From an uncultured Clostridia bacterium (GTDB lineage Bacteria > Bacillota > Clostridia > Christensenellales > CAG-917): a DNA stretch of 35,447 nucleotides. This document shows positions 1-8,392 of the stretch, piece by piece. Positions within the stretch are counted from its first letter, which is position 1. Each line of letters begins with the position of its first letter. The notes under the pieces are model-generated. The model was not told the origin of the DNA and did not search any database. It saw nothing but the letters and a program-made list of their open reading frames with translations. The DNA is taken from assembly GCA_947382865.1 (NCBI GenBank), contig CANDBF010000015.1, positions 1 through 35,447 of the forward strand, given 5' to 3'. A program made the position numbers and the translations under genes.

Positions 1-141
1 GTGGGCGTGGAGAGGACGTTCCCCCTTCATTCTCCCAAAATCGACAGCATTCAGGTCGTGCGTCACGGCAAGGTGCGCCGCGCCAAGCTCTATTATCTGA
101 GAAGCAGAACGGGTAAAGCTGCAAAGCTCAAAGAGAACTGA
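1..141 (+). CDS. rplS: 50S ribosomal protein L19, C-terminal part (5' end outside window)
   Basis: Frame 1 is open from the first base to a TGA at 139-141 and encodes 46 residues. They begin [12 protein letters not shown] and continue with [16 protein letters not shown] and a GKAAKLKEN tail, which is the strongly conserved C-terminal half of bacterial L19. L19 is a large-subunit protein at the 30S/50S interface. The start lies upstream of the window, so the annotation is partial. Only about 30 bases separate it from the next gene, with a 4-bp AACC-GCAA-GGTT stem but no convincing terminator, so read-through into the downstream membrane protein is possible. Confidence 0.95.
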   Translation: MGVERTFPLHSPKIDSIQVVRHGKVRRAKLYYLRSRTGKAAKLKEN

Positions 142-172
142 TTAAACCGCAAGGTTTTCAAAGGACTGTCAT

Positions 173-2344
173 ATGAAAAAAAGACTCATTATGATAAGTG
201 CGCTGGTGCTGGCTCTCGTGCTGGCACTTTTCGCATTGACTGCGTGCAATACCGCCAACAGCGAGGTAGGCGAGGAGCTTGTCCAAAACGGCTCGTTCAA
301 CTGGAACGAATCCACCTCTATGTTCGACGGCTGGACGGCAAATTCCACCAACTACGGCAAGACCACACCGACCGACAGCGAGGAAACCTGTCTTTATATC
401 GACAACTCCTCCGCGTCGTATACGACCGTCAAGCAGACGATTTACGTCGACAGGAACAACGTGTACAAGGTCAGCGTGGATATTCAGGTGAACAGCGACA
501 GGCTCAACGGCTCGGGCGCGTACGTTGCGTTTTTGGAGAATACGGAATACAAATTCCTCTCCCATACGACAAAGACGGATGGCTTTGTGACTGCTAAATT
601 CTACGTTCGCCCCAAGAACACGGATTATCTGACTCTCGCGCTCTGCCTCGGAACGGAGCAGACGGGCTATTCGGGCAGGGTGTGCTTCGATAACGTTTCG
701 GTTCAGAGAGTCAACGCCTCCGACGTGGAAGAGGGATATCAGATATACGATTTCAAAAAAGCGAAATCCGTGATTACGTCTTCTACGGCGAGCGGAGTTA
801 GCTTTGTCGTTTTGCTCACTCTTCTGACCGTAGTGATAATTGTTGCGGCATATCTGATAATCAGACGTCTTTACGCAAGGCGCGACGTGTTTGCAAATAT
901 CGGCAGTATCAAGCCCGACGGAAACGATAAGGGAGGTAAAGGCGCCGCGGCGCCGTGGTTTAAGCACGGGCTGTTTATTGCGGCTGTGCTTGCGCTCGGA
1001 GCGTTTCTGATAAGACTTATTCCGTTGCTCTCTATGTACGGAATGGGAAGCTCTATGGATACCGTAGTCAAGACCGCGTACAACCTAGGTCTGAAAGACG
1101 GCGTGACTACGTACTTCGCAAAACTCGCGGCGGGAGAGCTGGCGTTGAAGCCGTCGCTTGCGGCAAATCTCATCGCCCCCGGTCAGATGTATATTCTGGC
1201 TATCATCGGCGCGGCGAGTACGGCGGGAGCGGAGACGATAAACTTCGCGACGGCGTCCGCTTTGATAAGATTTATCAATATACTTGCGGATATGGCGGTC
1301 GTGCTGATGATTTACTTCTACGGCAGGAAATACGTCGGCAACAAGCTGTCCACAGTGTATGCGGCGCTTTATGCGGCGCTGCCCGTGATATTCGTGATGA
1401 GCGGAGTGAACGGCACCTTTGACAGCTTGCTTGTTGCGCTGTTGCTCGGCGCTGTCATACTCATGGTTGAAAAGAAGTATCTGCCCACATATTTGATGAT
1501 GACTCTTGCAACGATACTGGACGTGCGCGCTCTCGCGATCGCTCCGATTGTAGTGGCGTACTTCGTCTATATGTATATTAGAGACGACGAATCTATACGT
1601 AGGTTTACCGCAAACAGGGCGATGATTGTGTTCGGACTTGTCGGCTCGTTTGTGCTGGCTTACATTCTGACGTTGCCTGTCGGCATCAATCAGATCGCTG
1701 CGGGAGACGCGTTCTTCAACTTCAAGACCATCGTGCAGCAGGTTACGGGAACGAAGTATTTCGTATCCAACGCTTTCAACCTCTACGGCATGGTCGCAAT
1801 GAACGGCAAGACGATAACGCAGAACGGCGTTACCATACTCAACCTCATCTTCCTGCTCGTGCTCGAAGCGTACGTCATTTCGCTGTACTTCAAAAACCGC
1901 AATAAGCAAGAGCTGATTTTGCTCGTATCCTTTGCGCTTGCCGTAATAGCGGTGTTTACGCTCAAAGTCAACTATACCTATCTGTTCCTCTCCATCGCGT
2001 TCGCGCTCGTGTACACGATGATAAGCGGCGACAGAAGAATGTACTGGATAGTGGGCGGTTATTCGCTGCTTGGCTTCCTCGATATAGGGCAGTTGCTCAA
2101 TCAGAGCAAGCTCATAGCGTCGCATCCGACTACGGCGGTCATAAACTACGAGACGACCAACGCGTTTTATATCTTCTTCTGCGTGCTCACGGTTCTCCTT
2201 ACGGTGTACTATGTGTACGTGACGTATTCGATTACGAACAACACCAAGATTGTGGATATCAAGGCGATGCCCAATCCCGTGCATGTTACCTTTAAGCAGA
2301 GCATGAAAAACTTTGCCGCAAGATTTAAGAAGCAGGGCGAGTGA
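173..2344 (+). CDS. Lipoprotein-like N-terminus plus CBM-like domain fused to a multi-pass membrane (GT-C-like) protein
   Basis: This 723-residue protein has a lipoprotein-type signal (lipobox LTAC, Cys25). A beta-rich extracellular region follows at about 35-180; its VQNGSFNWNESTSMFDGW opening and DNVSV close are typical of carbohydrate-binding jelly-roll modules of the CBM4/9 kind. A first membrane helix lies at about 207-230, then a basic Gly/Lys-rich linker (231-265) and roughly ten hydrophobic helices to the C-terminus. The membrane part resembles GT-C glycosyltransferases (PMT/mannosyltransferase-like), with a candidate catalytic Asp296 in the first loop after a helix (SSMDTVV). That reading is inference; no donor or acceptor can be named. 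AAAGGA lies 7 bases before the ATG, supporting the start. A strong bidirectional terminator follows. An alternative is an uncharacterised membrane protein with a sensory outer domain. Confidence 0.75.
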   Translation: MKKRLIMISALVLALVLALFALTACNTANSEVGEELVQNGSFNWNESTSMFDGWTANSTNYGKTTPTDSEETCLYIDNSSASYTTVKQTIYVDRNNVYKVSVDIQVNSDRLNGSGAYVAFLENTEYKFLSHTTKTDGFVTAKFYVRPKNTDYLTLALCLGTEQTGYSGRVCFDNVSVQRVNASDVEEGYQIYDFKKAKSVITSSTASGVSFVVLLTLLTVVIIVAAYLIIRRLYARRDVFANIGSIKPDGNDKGGKGAAAPWFKHGLFIAAVLALGAFLIRLIPLLSMYGMGSSMDTVVKTAYNLGLKDGVTTYFAKLAAGELALKPSLAANLIAPGQMYILAIIGAASTAGAETINFATASALIRFINILADMAVVLMIYFYGRKYVGNKLSTVYAALYAALPVIFVMSGVNGTFDSLLVALLLGAVILMVEKKYLPTYLMMTLATILDVRALAIAPIVVAYFVYMYIRDDESIRRFTANRAMIVFGLVGSFVLAYILTLPVGINQIAAGDAFFNFKTIVQQVTGTKYFVSNAFNLYGMVAMNGKTITQNGVTILNLIFLLVLEAYVISLYFKNRNKQELILLVSFALAVIAVFTLKVNYTYLFLSIAFALVYTMISGDRRMYWIVGGYSLLGFLDIGQLLNQSKLIASHPTTAVINYETTNAFYIFFCVLTVLLTVYYVYVTYSITNNTKIVDIKAMPNPVHVTFKQSMKNFAARFKKQGE

Positions 2345-2360
2345 TTTGCGCCTCGCTATA

Positions 2361-2394
2361 AAAGAAATCCGCCGATTTCGGCGGATTTTCTTTT
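2361..2394. terminator. Bidirectional intrinsic terminator
   Basis: The near-perfect stem AAATCCGCCG / CGGCGGATTT has an ATTT loop and is flanked by A-rich sequence on the left and TTCTTTT on the right, so it works in both directions. It sits between the convergent membrane-protein gene (plus) and GDPD gene (minus) and should end both. Confidence 0.85.
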
Positions 2395-2454
2395 ATAAAC
2401 GAACAACGTTTTTTTGAATTGATTATCAAATGAATTCAGTTGCAATAGGGCAAA

Positions 2455-3258
2455 TCAATACTCGGAAGGCAGCTTTTTGCACTTGTAGGGCATAAACGTG
2501 CCCGTGCAGTATTCGACGTAATCGGGGTCGAGCTTTTCAAATATGATGTTGTTGGCGTATTTGCGCGCGTCTTCGATTCTCTCCTCGGAATCGACCGTCC
2601 AAACGATGACCGGACATTTGGTCGCGCCTTTTTTAAGCCATTTGTTTTCGGACAGCTTGCGGTTGCAGGCGTAAATATCGTATGCGATAAAATGCGGTTT
2701 GGTCATGTTGGAAATCCACAGCTTGCCCATCCAAGTCGCAGCCCACCACCTTGCTTTTTTGGAATCGGTGGAGCGCCAAGTTAGCAGCTCGCCGACAGGC
2801 AGGTCGCAATGATTCAATGCGTATTTGACCGCGCCGCAGTTGAAGGATTGTAAAGCGATATGTCCCCTGTAGTTGTGAAGAGCTTCGATTGTGGCCTTTA
2901 CTATGGAATTGTCAAGAGGGTTTACTCCCTTTATTTCGCAGAGAATGCCGACTCTGCCGTCCACAAGCTGTAAAAACTCCTCGAAGGTGGGCATGCGGTA
3001 GTCGGTGCCCGCGAGTCCGTAGGATTTCAGCTCTTCCAGAGTGCAGTCCTTGACATTTTTATCAACGCCGCAAACTCTTTTCAGGCTGTCGTCGTGAAAA
3101 ACCACAAGACGTCCGTCCTTGGACAGGTGAACGTCGATTTCTATATTGAAGTTGTGAGAAATCGCATTTTCATAAGCGGGCATACTGTTTTCCGGAAATT
3201 CGGAATTATGCAGTCCGCGGTGCGCGATAGGTCTGTCGAAAAGCCATTGAAAATTCAT
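2455..3258 (-). CDS. Glycerophosphodiester phosphodiesterase family protein
   Basis: The 267-residue soluble protein carries the GDPD signature: AHRG (His13, Arg14) near the N-terminus, PENS (24-25), the metal ligands EID (Glu40, Asp42), FHDD (His55), and CEIKG in the middle of the barrel. The family hydrolyses glycerophosphodiesters to sn-glycerol 3-phosphate and an alcohol. There is no signal peptide, so it is probably cytoplasmic and recycles deacylated phospholipids. Length matches bacterial UgpQ/GlpQ-like enzymes. GAGG precedes the ATG. It is transcribed divergently from lepA through an interleaved promoter pair. Exact substrate cannot be told from sequence. Confidence 0.93.
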   Translation of the reverse strand: MNFQWLFDRPIAHRGLHNSEFPENSMPAYENAISHNFNIEIDVHLSKDGRLVVFHDDSLKRVCGVDKNVKDCTLEELKSYGLAGTDYRMPTFEEFLQLVDGRVGILCEIKGVNPLDNSIVKATIEALHNYRGHIALQSFNCGAVKYALNHCDLPVGELLTWRSTDSKKARWWAATWMGKLWISNMTKPHFIAYDIYACNRKLSENKWLKKGATKCPVIVWTVDSEERIEDARKYANNIIFEKLDPDYVEYCTGTFMPYKCKKLPSEY

Positions 3259-3288
3259 AAGCGAACCTCTTTATTTTTTATCATACTG

Positions 3289-3317
3289 TTGATAAAATTT
3301 TATTATTCGATTATAAT
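3289..3317 (+). promoter_or_regulatory. SigA-type promoter of lepA-hemW
   Basis: TTGATA (3289-3294), a 17-bp spacer and a perfect TATAAT (3312-3317) lie upstream of the TTG start of lepA, predicting a start point near 3324. The elements interleave with those of the GDPD promoter on the other strand. Confidence 0.75.
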
Positions 3318-3325
3318 AAAGTCAA
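3297..3325 (-). promoter_or_regulatory. SigA-type promoter of the GDPD gene
   Basis: On the minus strand TTGACT (3325-3320), a 17-bp spacer and TAAAAT (3302-3297) precede the GDPD gene. The whole element overlaps the lepA promoter, so one polymerase should exclude the other. Confidence 0.7.
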
Positions 3326-3390
3326 TACTTTTCTTAAAAAATAGCGATAACCGCACACGATTTGCGGACTATCCCGTTTAGAGGTGACCT

Positions 3391-5187
3391 TTGAACAAAG
3401 ACCGAATAAGAAATTTCTCCATAATCGCGCACATCGACCACGGAAAAAGCACGCTCGCCGACAGGCTTATCGAAAGGACGGGGACGGTTTCCGAAAGGGA
3501 TATGGAGAGTCAGCTGCTCGACAATATGGATATAGAAAAAGAGCGCGGGATAACGATTAAACTTCAAACATGTAGGTTGTACTATAAATACGAGGGCGAG
3601 GAATACGTGCTCAACCTCATCGACACTCCCGGACACGTGGACTTTACGTACGAGGTTTCCCGCTCGCTCGCCGCCTGCGAGGGCGCGCTCCTCGTCGTGG
3701 ACGCGACGCAGGGCGTGGAGGCGCAAACGCTTTCAAACGTCTACCTTGCTCTTGAAAACGACCTCGAAATTCTGCCCGTTATCAACAAAATCGATTTGGC
3801 TTCCGCCGACGTGGACGCGGTAAAGCTGGAAATCGAGGACATTATCGGACTTGACACGGACGGATGTCCGCTTGTGTCGGCGAAGGACGGTACGGGCGTT
3901 GACGATCTCATCGGTCAGATTATAAAAAAACTGCCGTCTCCCGACGGCGACGAGAACTCGCCGCTCAAAGCGCTTATCTTCGACAGCTTCTACGACAATT
4001 ACAGAGGCGCGATTTCTATGGTCCGCATAGTCGACGGAAGGGTTAAAGCGGGCGATAAAATCAAAATGATGTCGTCGGGCAAGACCTTCGAGGTGGTGGA
4101 GGTAGGATACTTTTCGCCGCATATGATTCCTTGCAAGGAGATTTCGTCGGGAGAGGTCGGTTATATCGCCGCAAGCGTGAAAAACGTGAGCGATACTGCG
4201 GTGGGCGATACGATTACGAACGCCGAATTCCCCGCAAAGGAACCGCTCTCAGGATATAAAAAGGCAACGCCGATGGTTTATACGGGCGTGTTCCCCGCCG
4301 ACGGCGCGAGATACGACGACCTTAAAGAGGCGCTTCTCAAATTGCAGCTAAACGACGCCTCGCTCAGCTTCGAGCCCGAGGTGTCCTCCGCGCTCGGCTT
4401 CGGCTTCCGCTGCGGTTTCCTCGGCTTGCTGCATATGGAGATAATAGAGGAGAGGCTCGAGCGCGAATTCGACCTCGACCTTATCACCACCGCGCCCAGC
4501 GTGTCGTATATCGTCACCAAGACCAACGGCGAAAAGCTGACGATAGACAATCCCACGACGCTCCCGAACGTATCGGAAATCGCAAGTATAGAAGAGCCTA
4601 TGGTGTGCGCGAAGCTGTTCACGCCGCCCGATTACGTCGGACCTATTATGGAGCTGTGTCAGGGCAAGAGGGGTATATTTGTGGATATGTCCTACATAGA
4701 CCCGACGAGGGTGCAGATTACGTACAGAATGCCGCTCAACGAAATAATATACGATTTTTTCGACAGCCTTAAATCACGTACGCGCGGATACGCCTCTCTC
4801 GACTACGAGACGGACGGATATGAGAAAAGCGACCTCGTGCGCCTCGATATGATGATAAACGGCGAGATATGCGACGCGCTATCCATCATCGTACACCGCG
4901 ACAACGCCTACTCCCGCGGCAGAGGTATTGCCGAAAAACTGAAAGACGTTATACCGAGACAGCTTTTCGAGGTGCCTATTCAGGCGACCGTCGGCGGCAA
5001 GATTATCGCAAGGGAAACCGTCAAGGCTATGAGAAAGGACGTGCTTGCAAAGTGCTACGGCGGCGACATAACGAGAAAGAAAAAGTTGCTCGAAAAGCAG
5101 AAAGAGGGTAAAAAGCGCATGAGAAAGGTGGGCTCCGTGGAGGTCCCGAGCGAAGCGTTTATATCTATCCTCAAAATAGATAACTGA
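3391..5187 (+). CDS. lepA: Elongation factor 4 (back-translocating GTPase LepA)
   Basis: The 598-residue protein matches LepA/EF4 in length and motifs. These are G1 AHIDHGKST, the switch I region KERGITIK, G3 DTPGHVDF, G4 NKID, then EF-G-like domains and the LepA-specific C-terminal domain ([20 protein letters not shown], ending in EVPSEAF). EF4 is a ribosomal GTPase that affects translation initiation and elongation under stress. The start is TTG at 3391, supported by GAGGTGA four bases upstream. hemW follows after 9 bases, an order common in Firmicutes, so the two are probably cotranscribed. Confidence 0.98.
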   Translation: MNKDRIRNFSIIAHIDHGKSTLADRLIERTGTVSERDMESQLLDNMDIEKERGITIKLQTCRLYYKYEGEEYVLNLIDTPGHVDFTYEVSRSLAACEGALLVVDATQGVEAQTLSNVYLALENDLEILPVINKIDLASADVDAVKLEIEDIIGLDTDGCPLVSAKDGTGVDDLIGQIIKKLPSPDGDENSPLKALIFDSFYDNYRGAISMVRIVDGRVKAGDKIKMMSSGKTFEVVEVGYFSPHMIPCKEISSGEVGYIAASVKNVSDTAVGDTITNAEFPAKEPLSGYKKATPMVYTGVFPADGARYDDLKEALLKLQLNDASLSFEPEVSSALGFGFRCGFLGLLHMEIIEERLEREFDLDLITTAPSVSYIVTKTNGEKLTIDNPTTLPNVSEIASIEEPMVCAKLFTPPDYVGPIMELCQGKRGIFVDMSYIDPTRVQITYRMPLNEIIYDFFDSLKSRTRGYASLDYETDGYEKSDLVRLDMMINGEICDALSIIVHRDNAYSRGRGIAEKLKDVIPRQLFEVPIQATVGGKIIARETVKAMRKDVLAKCYGGDITRKKKLLEKQKEGKKRMRKVGSVEVPSEAFISILKIDN

Positions 5188-5196
5188 TCGGGTATT

Positions 5197-6327
5197 ATGG
5201 AAATCTATATTCATCTTCCGTTTTGCAAATCCAAATGCGCGTACTGCGATTTCAATTCGCTGCCTGACTGCGACGAAGGGACGGTTTTCAGCTATCTGTC
5301 CGCTTTGAACCGCGAGATACGTCTTGCGGGCGAGGCGTACGGAAAAGCGGAAATTCCCACCGTTTATATTGGCGGAGGCACTCCGAGTCTGCTCGATTCG
5401 GGCAGAATTAAGAGTATTATGAGAGTGCTGAGAGAGCATTTTTACGTGGATGAAAATGCGGAAATCAGCATAGAATGCAATCCCGAGAGCATAACGGAAG
5501 AGAAACTTGCGGATTATAAAGAGGCGGGAATAAACCGCATAAGCATAGGCGCGCAGAGTCTTGACGACAGAAATCTAAAAAGTATCGGACGCTTGCACGA
5601 CAGTAAGACCGCTATATCGAAAATCAGGCTGGCGGGACAGTATTTTGACAGCGTTTCCTGCGACGTTATAGTGGGCTTGCCTTACGACGACGAAGGAACC
5701 GTAAAGGAAGAAATAGAAACGTTGATTCCGTTGGTTACGCATATGTCCGTGTACGCGCTGACGCTCGAAGAGGGCACGCCGCTCGCTTTGCGCGCACAGG
5801 AAGGGAAAGTGCTACTGCCTAGCGACGACGAGACTGAGGATTATCTGGAAATCGCGCAGGATATCCTCGAAAAGCGCGGATTTTTCAGATACGAGGTGTC
5901 CAATTTCGCGGAGGAGGGAAAAGAGTGCCGCCATAATCTTGGATATTGGACGGACGAGGAGTATCTCGGCCTTGGCGCGGGCGCGCACTCCTATATCAAA
6001 ACTTCCGACGGCAAAAAAGCTCTTGCGGCTCCGATAAGATTTGCGCATCCGAAAGACATCCACGCATACATCGCGGGGGTGAACTGCGCCGAGGCTTTCG
6101 ACATTATTCCGCGCGCGGAGATGAGAGTGCTTGACGAAAAGGATATATTCAACGAATCCGTAATGCTTGGATTGAGAACGGCAAAAGGCGTGAAAAGTGA
6201 TATTCTAAACGGTTGTATTCCGAATGAATTGAAAGGCTTTTTCAAAGAAGAGGGCGGTTATACTTCGCTTACGCGATCGGGCGCGGCGGTTATGAACAGC
6301 CTGCTCGTAAGAATATTGAGGCTGTAA
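5197..6327 (+). CDS. hemW: Radical SAM heme chaperone HemW (HemN-like)
   Basis: The 376-residue protein starts MEIYIHLPFC and has the radical-SAM cluster motif CKSKCAYC (Cys10, Cys14, Cys17), the GGGTPSLL SAM-binding loop, ECNPES, and the RISIGAQSLDD and GLPYDD motifs. It ends in a HemN C-terminal-like domain. The short N-terminus starting right at the radical-SAM core is typical of HemW, which inserts heme into respiratory proteins, and not of true coproporphyrinogen dehydrogenase HemN. Position directly after lepA is the usual context. The family is often misannotated as HemN. The usual next genes hrcA-grpE-dnaK-dnaJ are absent. Confidence 0.93.
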   Translation: MEIYIHLPFCKSKCAYCDFNSLPDCDEGTVFSYLSALNREIRLAGEAYGKAEIPTVYIGGGTPSLLDSGRIKSIMRVLREHFYVDENAEISIECNPESITEEKLADYKEAGINRISIGAQSLDDRNLKSIGRLHDSKTAISKIRLAGQYFDSVSCDVIVGLPYDDEGTVKEEIETLIPLVTHMSVYALTLEEGTPLALRAQEGKVLLPSDDETEDYLEIAQDILEKRGFFRYEVSNFAEEGKECRHNLGYWTDEEYLGLGAGAHSYIKTSDGKKALAAPIRFAHPKDIHAYIAGVNCAEAFDIIPRAEMRVLDEKDIFNESVMLGLRTAKGVKSDILNGCIPNELKGFFKEEGGYTSLTRSGAAVMNSLLVRILRL

Positions 6328-6394
6328 AACGCCGCGTTATATGCGCATAAATGCCTTTGAAAATTAATATTGCCGTTAAATTATGAAATTATGA

Positions 6395-6423
6395 TTGCGC
6401 TCGAACTTTTTATTTGATATACT
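6395..6423 (+). promoter_or_regulatory. Possible promoter of prs
   Basis: TATACT (6418-6423) lies 17 bp after TTGCGC (6395-6400). The -10 box is good and the -35 box is weak. It would give a transcript start near 6430, about 20 bases before the prs ATG. Confidence 0.45.
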
Positions 6424-6448
6424 AAGAGCATACTTGCGGAGGAAACCA

Positions 6449-7597
6449 ATGACACCGGATTTTTCTGTTTTTGGGGAGACACCAAGCGCTCCTATCGCTT
6501 TGATCGCCACACCCGGCGCGGAAGAGCTTGCATCACTCATCGATAAACGCTTAATCAAACTGTTCAGCGAATCGCATTTGGGAAAGAAACTGCAAAAGGA
6601 TACGTTTATTCTCAAATCCGACTGCCCGCGCTTTACGAACGGCGACGCGAAGGGACTTGTGTACGAAACCGTACGCGGCAAGGATTTGTATATAATATGC
6701 GATCCCTGCAATCACGGCGTGACGTACAAGATGATGGGCATGGACGTGCCGCTTACGCCCGACGAGCATTACGCCAATCTCAAGCGCATAATCTGCGCCT
6801 GCACGGGCAAGCCGCAGCGCATAACGGTGATTATGCCCATGCTTTACGGAGGCCGTCAGCACCGCCGCAACGCCAGAGAGTCTCTCGACTGCGCTATGAT
6901 GTTGCAGGAGCTGTACTCGATGGGAGTCAACGATATAATAACCTTTGACGCGCACGACCCAAGAGTGCAGAACGCGGTGCCTTTTATGGGCTTTGACAAC
7001 TACTTTGCGCATTATCAGATTTTGAAGTCGCTGGTGAAGAAGTTTCCCGACCTCAAACTCGATAAAAACAATATGATGGTCATATCTCCCGACGAGGGCG
7101 CGATGACGCGAAACGTATTTTATGCGTCCGTGCTCGGGCTTGACCTCGGAATGTTCTACAAGCGCCGCGATTATTCGACGATAGTCAACGGAAGAAACCC
7201 GATTATCGCCCACGAGTATATCGGAAGCCCCGTGATGGGAATGGACGTTTTCGTTGCCGACGATATGATTGCCACGGGCGATTCCATATTGAAGCTCGCG
7301 CGTGAAATAAAGGAAAAGGGCGCGCACCGCGTGTTCCTCGCGGCTACGTTCTCGCTGTTTACCGAGGGCGTGGAGAAGTTCAACAGAGCGTACGAGGAAG
7401 GCGTGTTCGACGCAGTCGTATCCACAAATCTGACGTACAGAATACCCCAGCTTCAGGACTGCGATTGGTTTTTGGAAGCGGATATTTCCAAATACGTCGC
7501 GTTTATAATCGCGGCGGCGAATTTCAACGAGTCGGTGTCCAACCTGCTCGACCCGTCGCAGAAAATAAGAGAGCTCGTAGCAAAATTAAACAAATAA
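6449..7597 (+). CDS. prs: Ribose-phosphate pyrophosphokinase (long-form)
   Basis: The enzyme makes PRPP from ribose 5-phosphate and ATP for nucleotide, His and Trp synthesis. Start ATG 6449 is chosen because GGAGGA lies just upstream; an in-frame codon at 6395 lacks a ribosome site. The 382 residues carry the ATP-side MPMLYGGRQHRRNARES segment, the TFDAHDP metal motif, SPDEGA, and the PRPP loop VADDMIATGDS (about 269-279). It is about 65 residues longer than classical Prs (around 315), the extra sequence being at the N-terminus and in the middle, and its PRPP loop differs from the usual DDxxDTxGT. This resembles a long subtype seen in Clostridia. Catalytic competence is inferred. The MBL hydrolase follows after 10 bases. 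Confidence 0.9.
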   Translation: MTPDFSVFGETPSAPIALIATPGAEELASLIDKRLIKLFSESHLGKKLQKDTFILKSDCPRFTNGDAKGLVYETVRGKDLYIICDPCNHGVTYKMMGMDVPLTPDEHYANLKRIICACTGKPQRITVIMPMLYGGRQHRRNARESLDCAMMLQELYSMGVNDIITFDAHDPRVQNAVPFMGFDNYFAHYQILKSLVKKFPDLKLDKNNMMVISPDEGAMTRNVFYASVLGLDLGMFYKRRDYSTIVNGRNPIIAHEYIGSPVMGMDVFVADDMIATGDSILKLAREIKEKGAHRVFLAATFSLFTEGVEKFNRAYEEGVFDAVVSTNLTYRIPQLQDCDWFLEADISKYVAFIIAAANFNESVSNLLDPSQKIRELVAKLNK

Positions 7598-7607
7598 GGA
7601 GAACGCT

Positions 7608-8261
7608 GTGAAACTGACTTGGCTTGGTCATTCGTCATTCAGGCTCGTAGAGAGCACGGGCACGACGGTGGTCACCGACCCGTATCATTCCAACGTTGGG
7701 TTTGAGATGCCAGACGTAAATGCGGATATTGTGACCGTAAGTCATACCCATGACGACCACGACAATATCGAAGCCGTCGGCGGAAGTCCCGCGGTGCTCA
7801 ACCGAGCGGGAGCTTACGAGATAGGCGGCGTGCATATTTTGGCGGACAGAACCTATCACGACGACAAAAAGGGCGCCGAGCGCGGAGAGAATCTCGTGTT
7901 CAAATACCGTATGGACGGGGTGGACCTGTGCCATATGGGAGATATAGGCGAAGAGTGCAACGCTTTTTTGGTGGAAACTCTTATGCCTGTGAACGTGCTT
8001 ATGATTCCCGTCGGAGGCAATTATACCGTAGACGCGAAGCAAGCCAAGGAATACGTCGACCGTCTTATGCCCGATATTGTCATTCCTATGCACTTTAAGA
8101 CCAAAGACTGCGAACTCGATATAGATAAGGTCGGCGAATTTCTGGATTTGTTCGACGACGAGCATATCGTCTACATCGACGGCGACACCGTAGAATTCGA
8201 CAGAGCGGATTTCGACGGTGAAGAGACAAAGGTTTTTGTTCTTGAAAAGTTTTCGTATTAA
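7608..8261 (+). CDS. MBL-fold metal-dependent hydrolase (UPF0173-like)
   Basis: The 217-residue protein has the metallo-beta-lactamase fold signatures of the L-ascorbate-6-phosphate lactonase/UPF0173-like group: WLGHSSF at the N-terminus, DPY, the zinc motif SHTHDDHDN, HMGDIG, and a C-terminal PMHFKT. Substrate is unknown. Start is GTG 7608 with AAGGAG overlapping the prs stop codon, so the gene is almost certainly cotranscribed and translationally linked to prs. A GC-rich hairpin follows its stop. No signal peptide, so cytoplasmic. Confidence 0.9.
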   Translation: MKLTWLGHSSFRLVESTGTTVVTDPYHSNVGFEMPDVNADIVTVSHTHDDHDNIEAVGGSPAVLNRAGAYEIGGVHILADRTYHDDKKGAERGENLVFKYRMDGVDLCHMGDIGEECNAFLVETLMPVNVLMIPVGGNYTVDAKQAKEYVDRLMPDIVIPMHFKTKDCELDIDKVGEFLDLFDDEHIVYIDGDTVEFDRADFDGEETKVFVLEKFSY

Positions 8262-8273
8262 CATTTGATAAAC

Positions 8274-8312
8274 CCGCCGCAAGGAAACGCGCGGCGGGAA
8301 AATTACTTTTTA
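8274..8312 (+). terminator. Probable intrinsic terminator after the MBL hydrolase
   Basis: The perfect 8-bp stem CCCGCCGC / GCGGCGGG encloses a 10-base loop and is followed by AAAATTACTTTTTAT. The T-tract is interrupted, so efficiency may be moderate. It lies between the prs operon and rho, in the probable rho leader region. Confidence 0.55.
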
Positions 8313-8392
8313 TAGCGTGCGTAAGATTGTAAGAGGTCGGAAGCACTTTGAATTCATCTCAACTCACAAAACAAATCTATCGGAGGAAATCA

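Noticed and set aside
1085..2284. 399-residue minus-strand open frame inside the membrane protein
   Set aside because: Antisense to hydrophobic coding sequence, giving a His/Arg/Glu-rich product without motifs or a start signal.
6335..6350. Hairpin after hemW as terminator
   Set aside because: ATGCGCAT is a short palindrome with no loop and no T-run.
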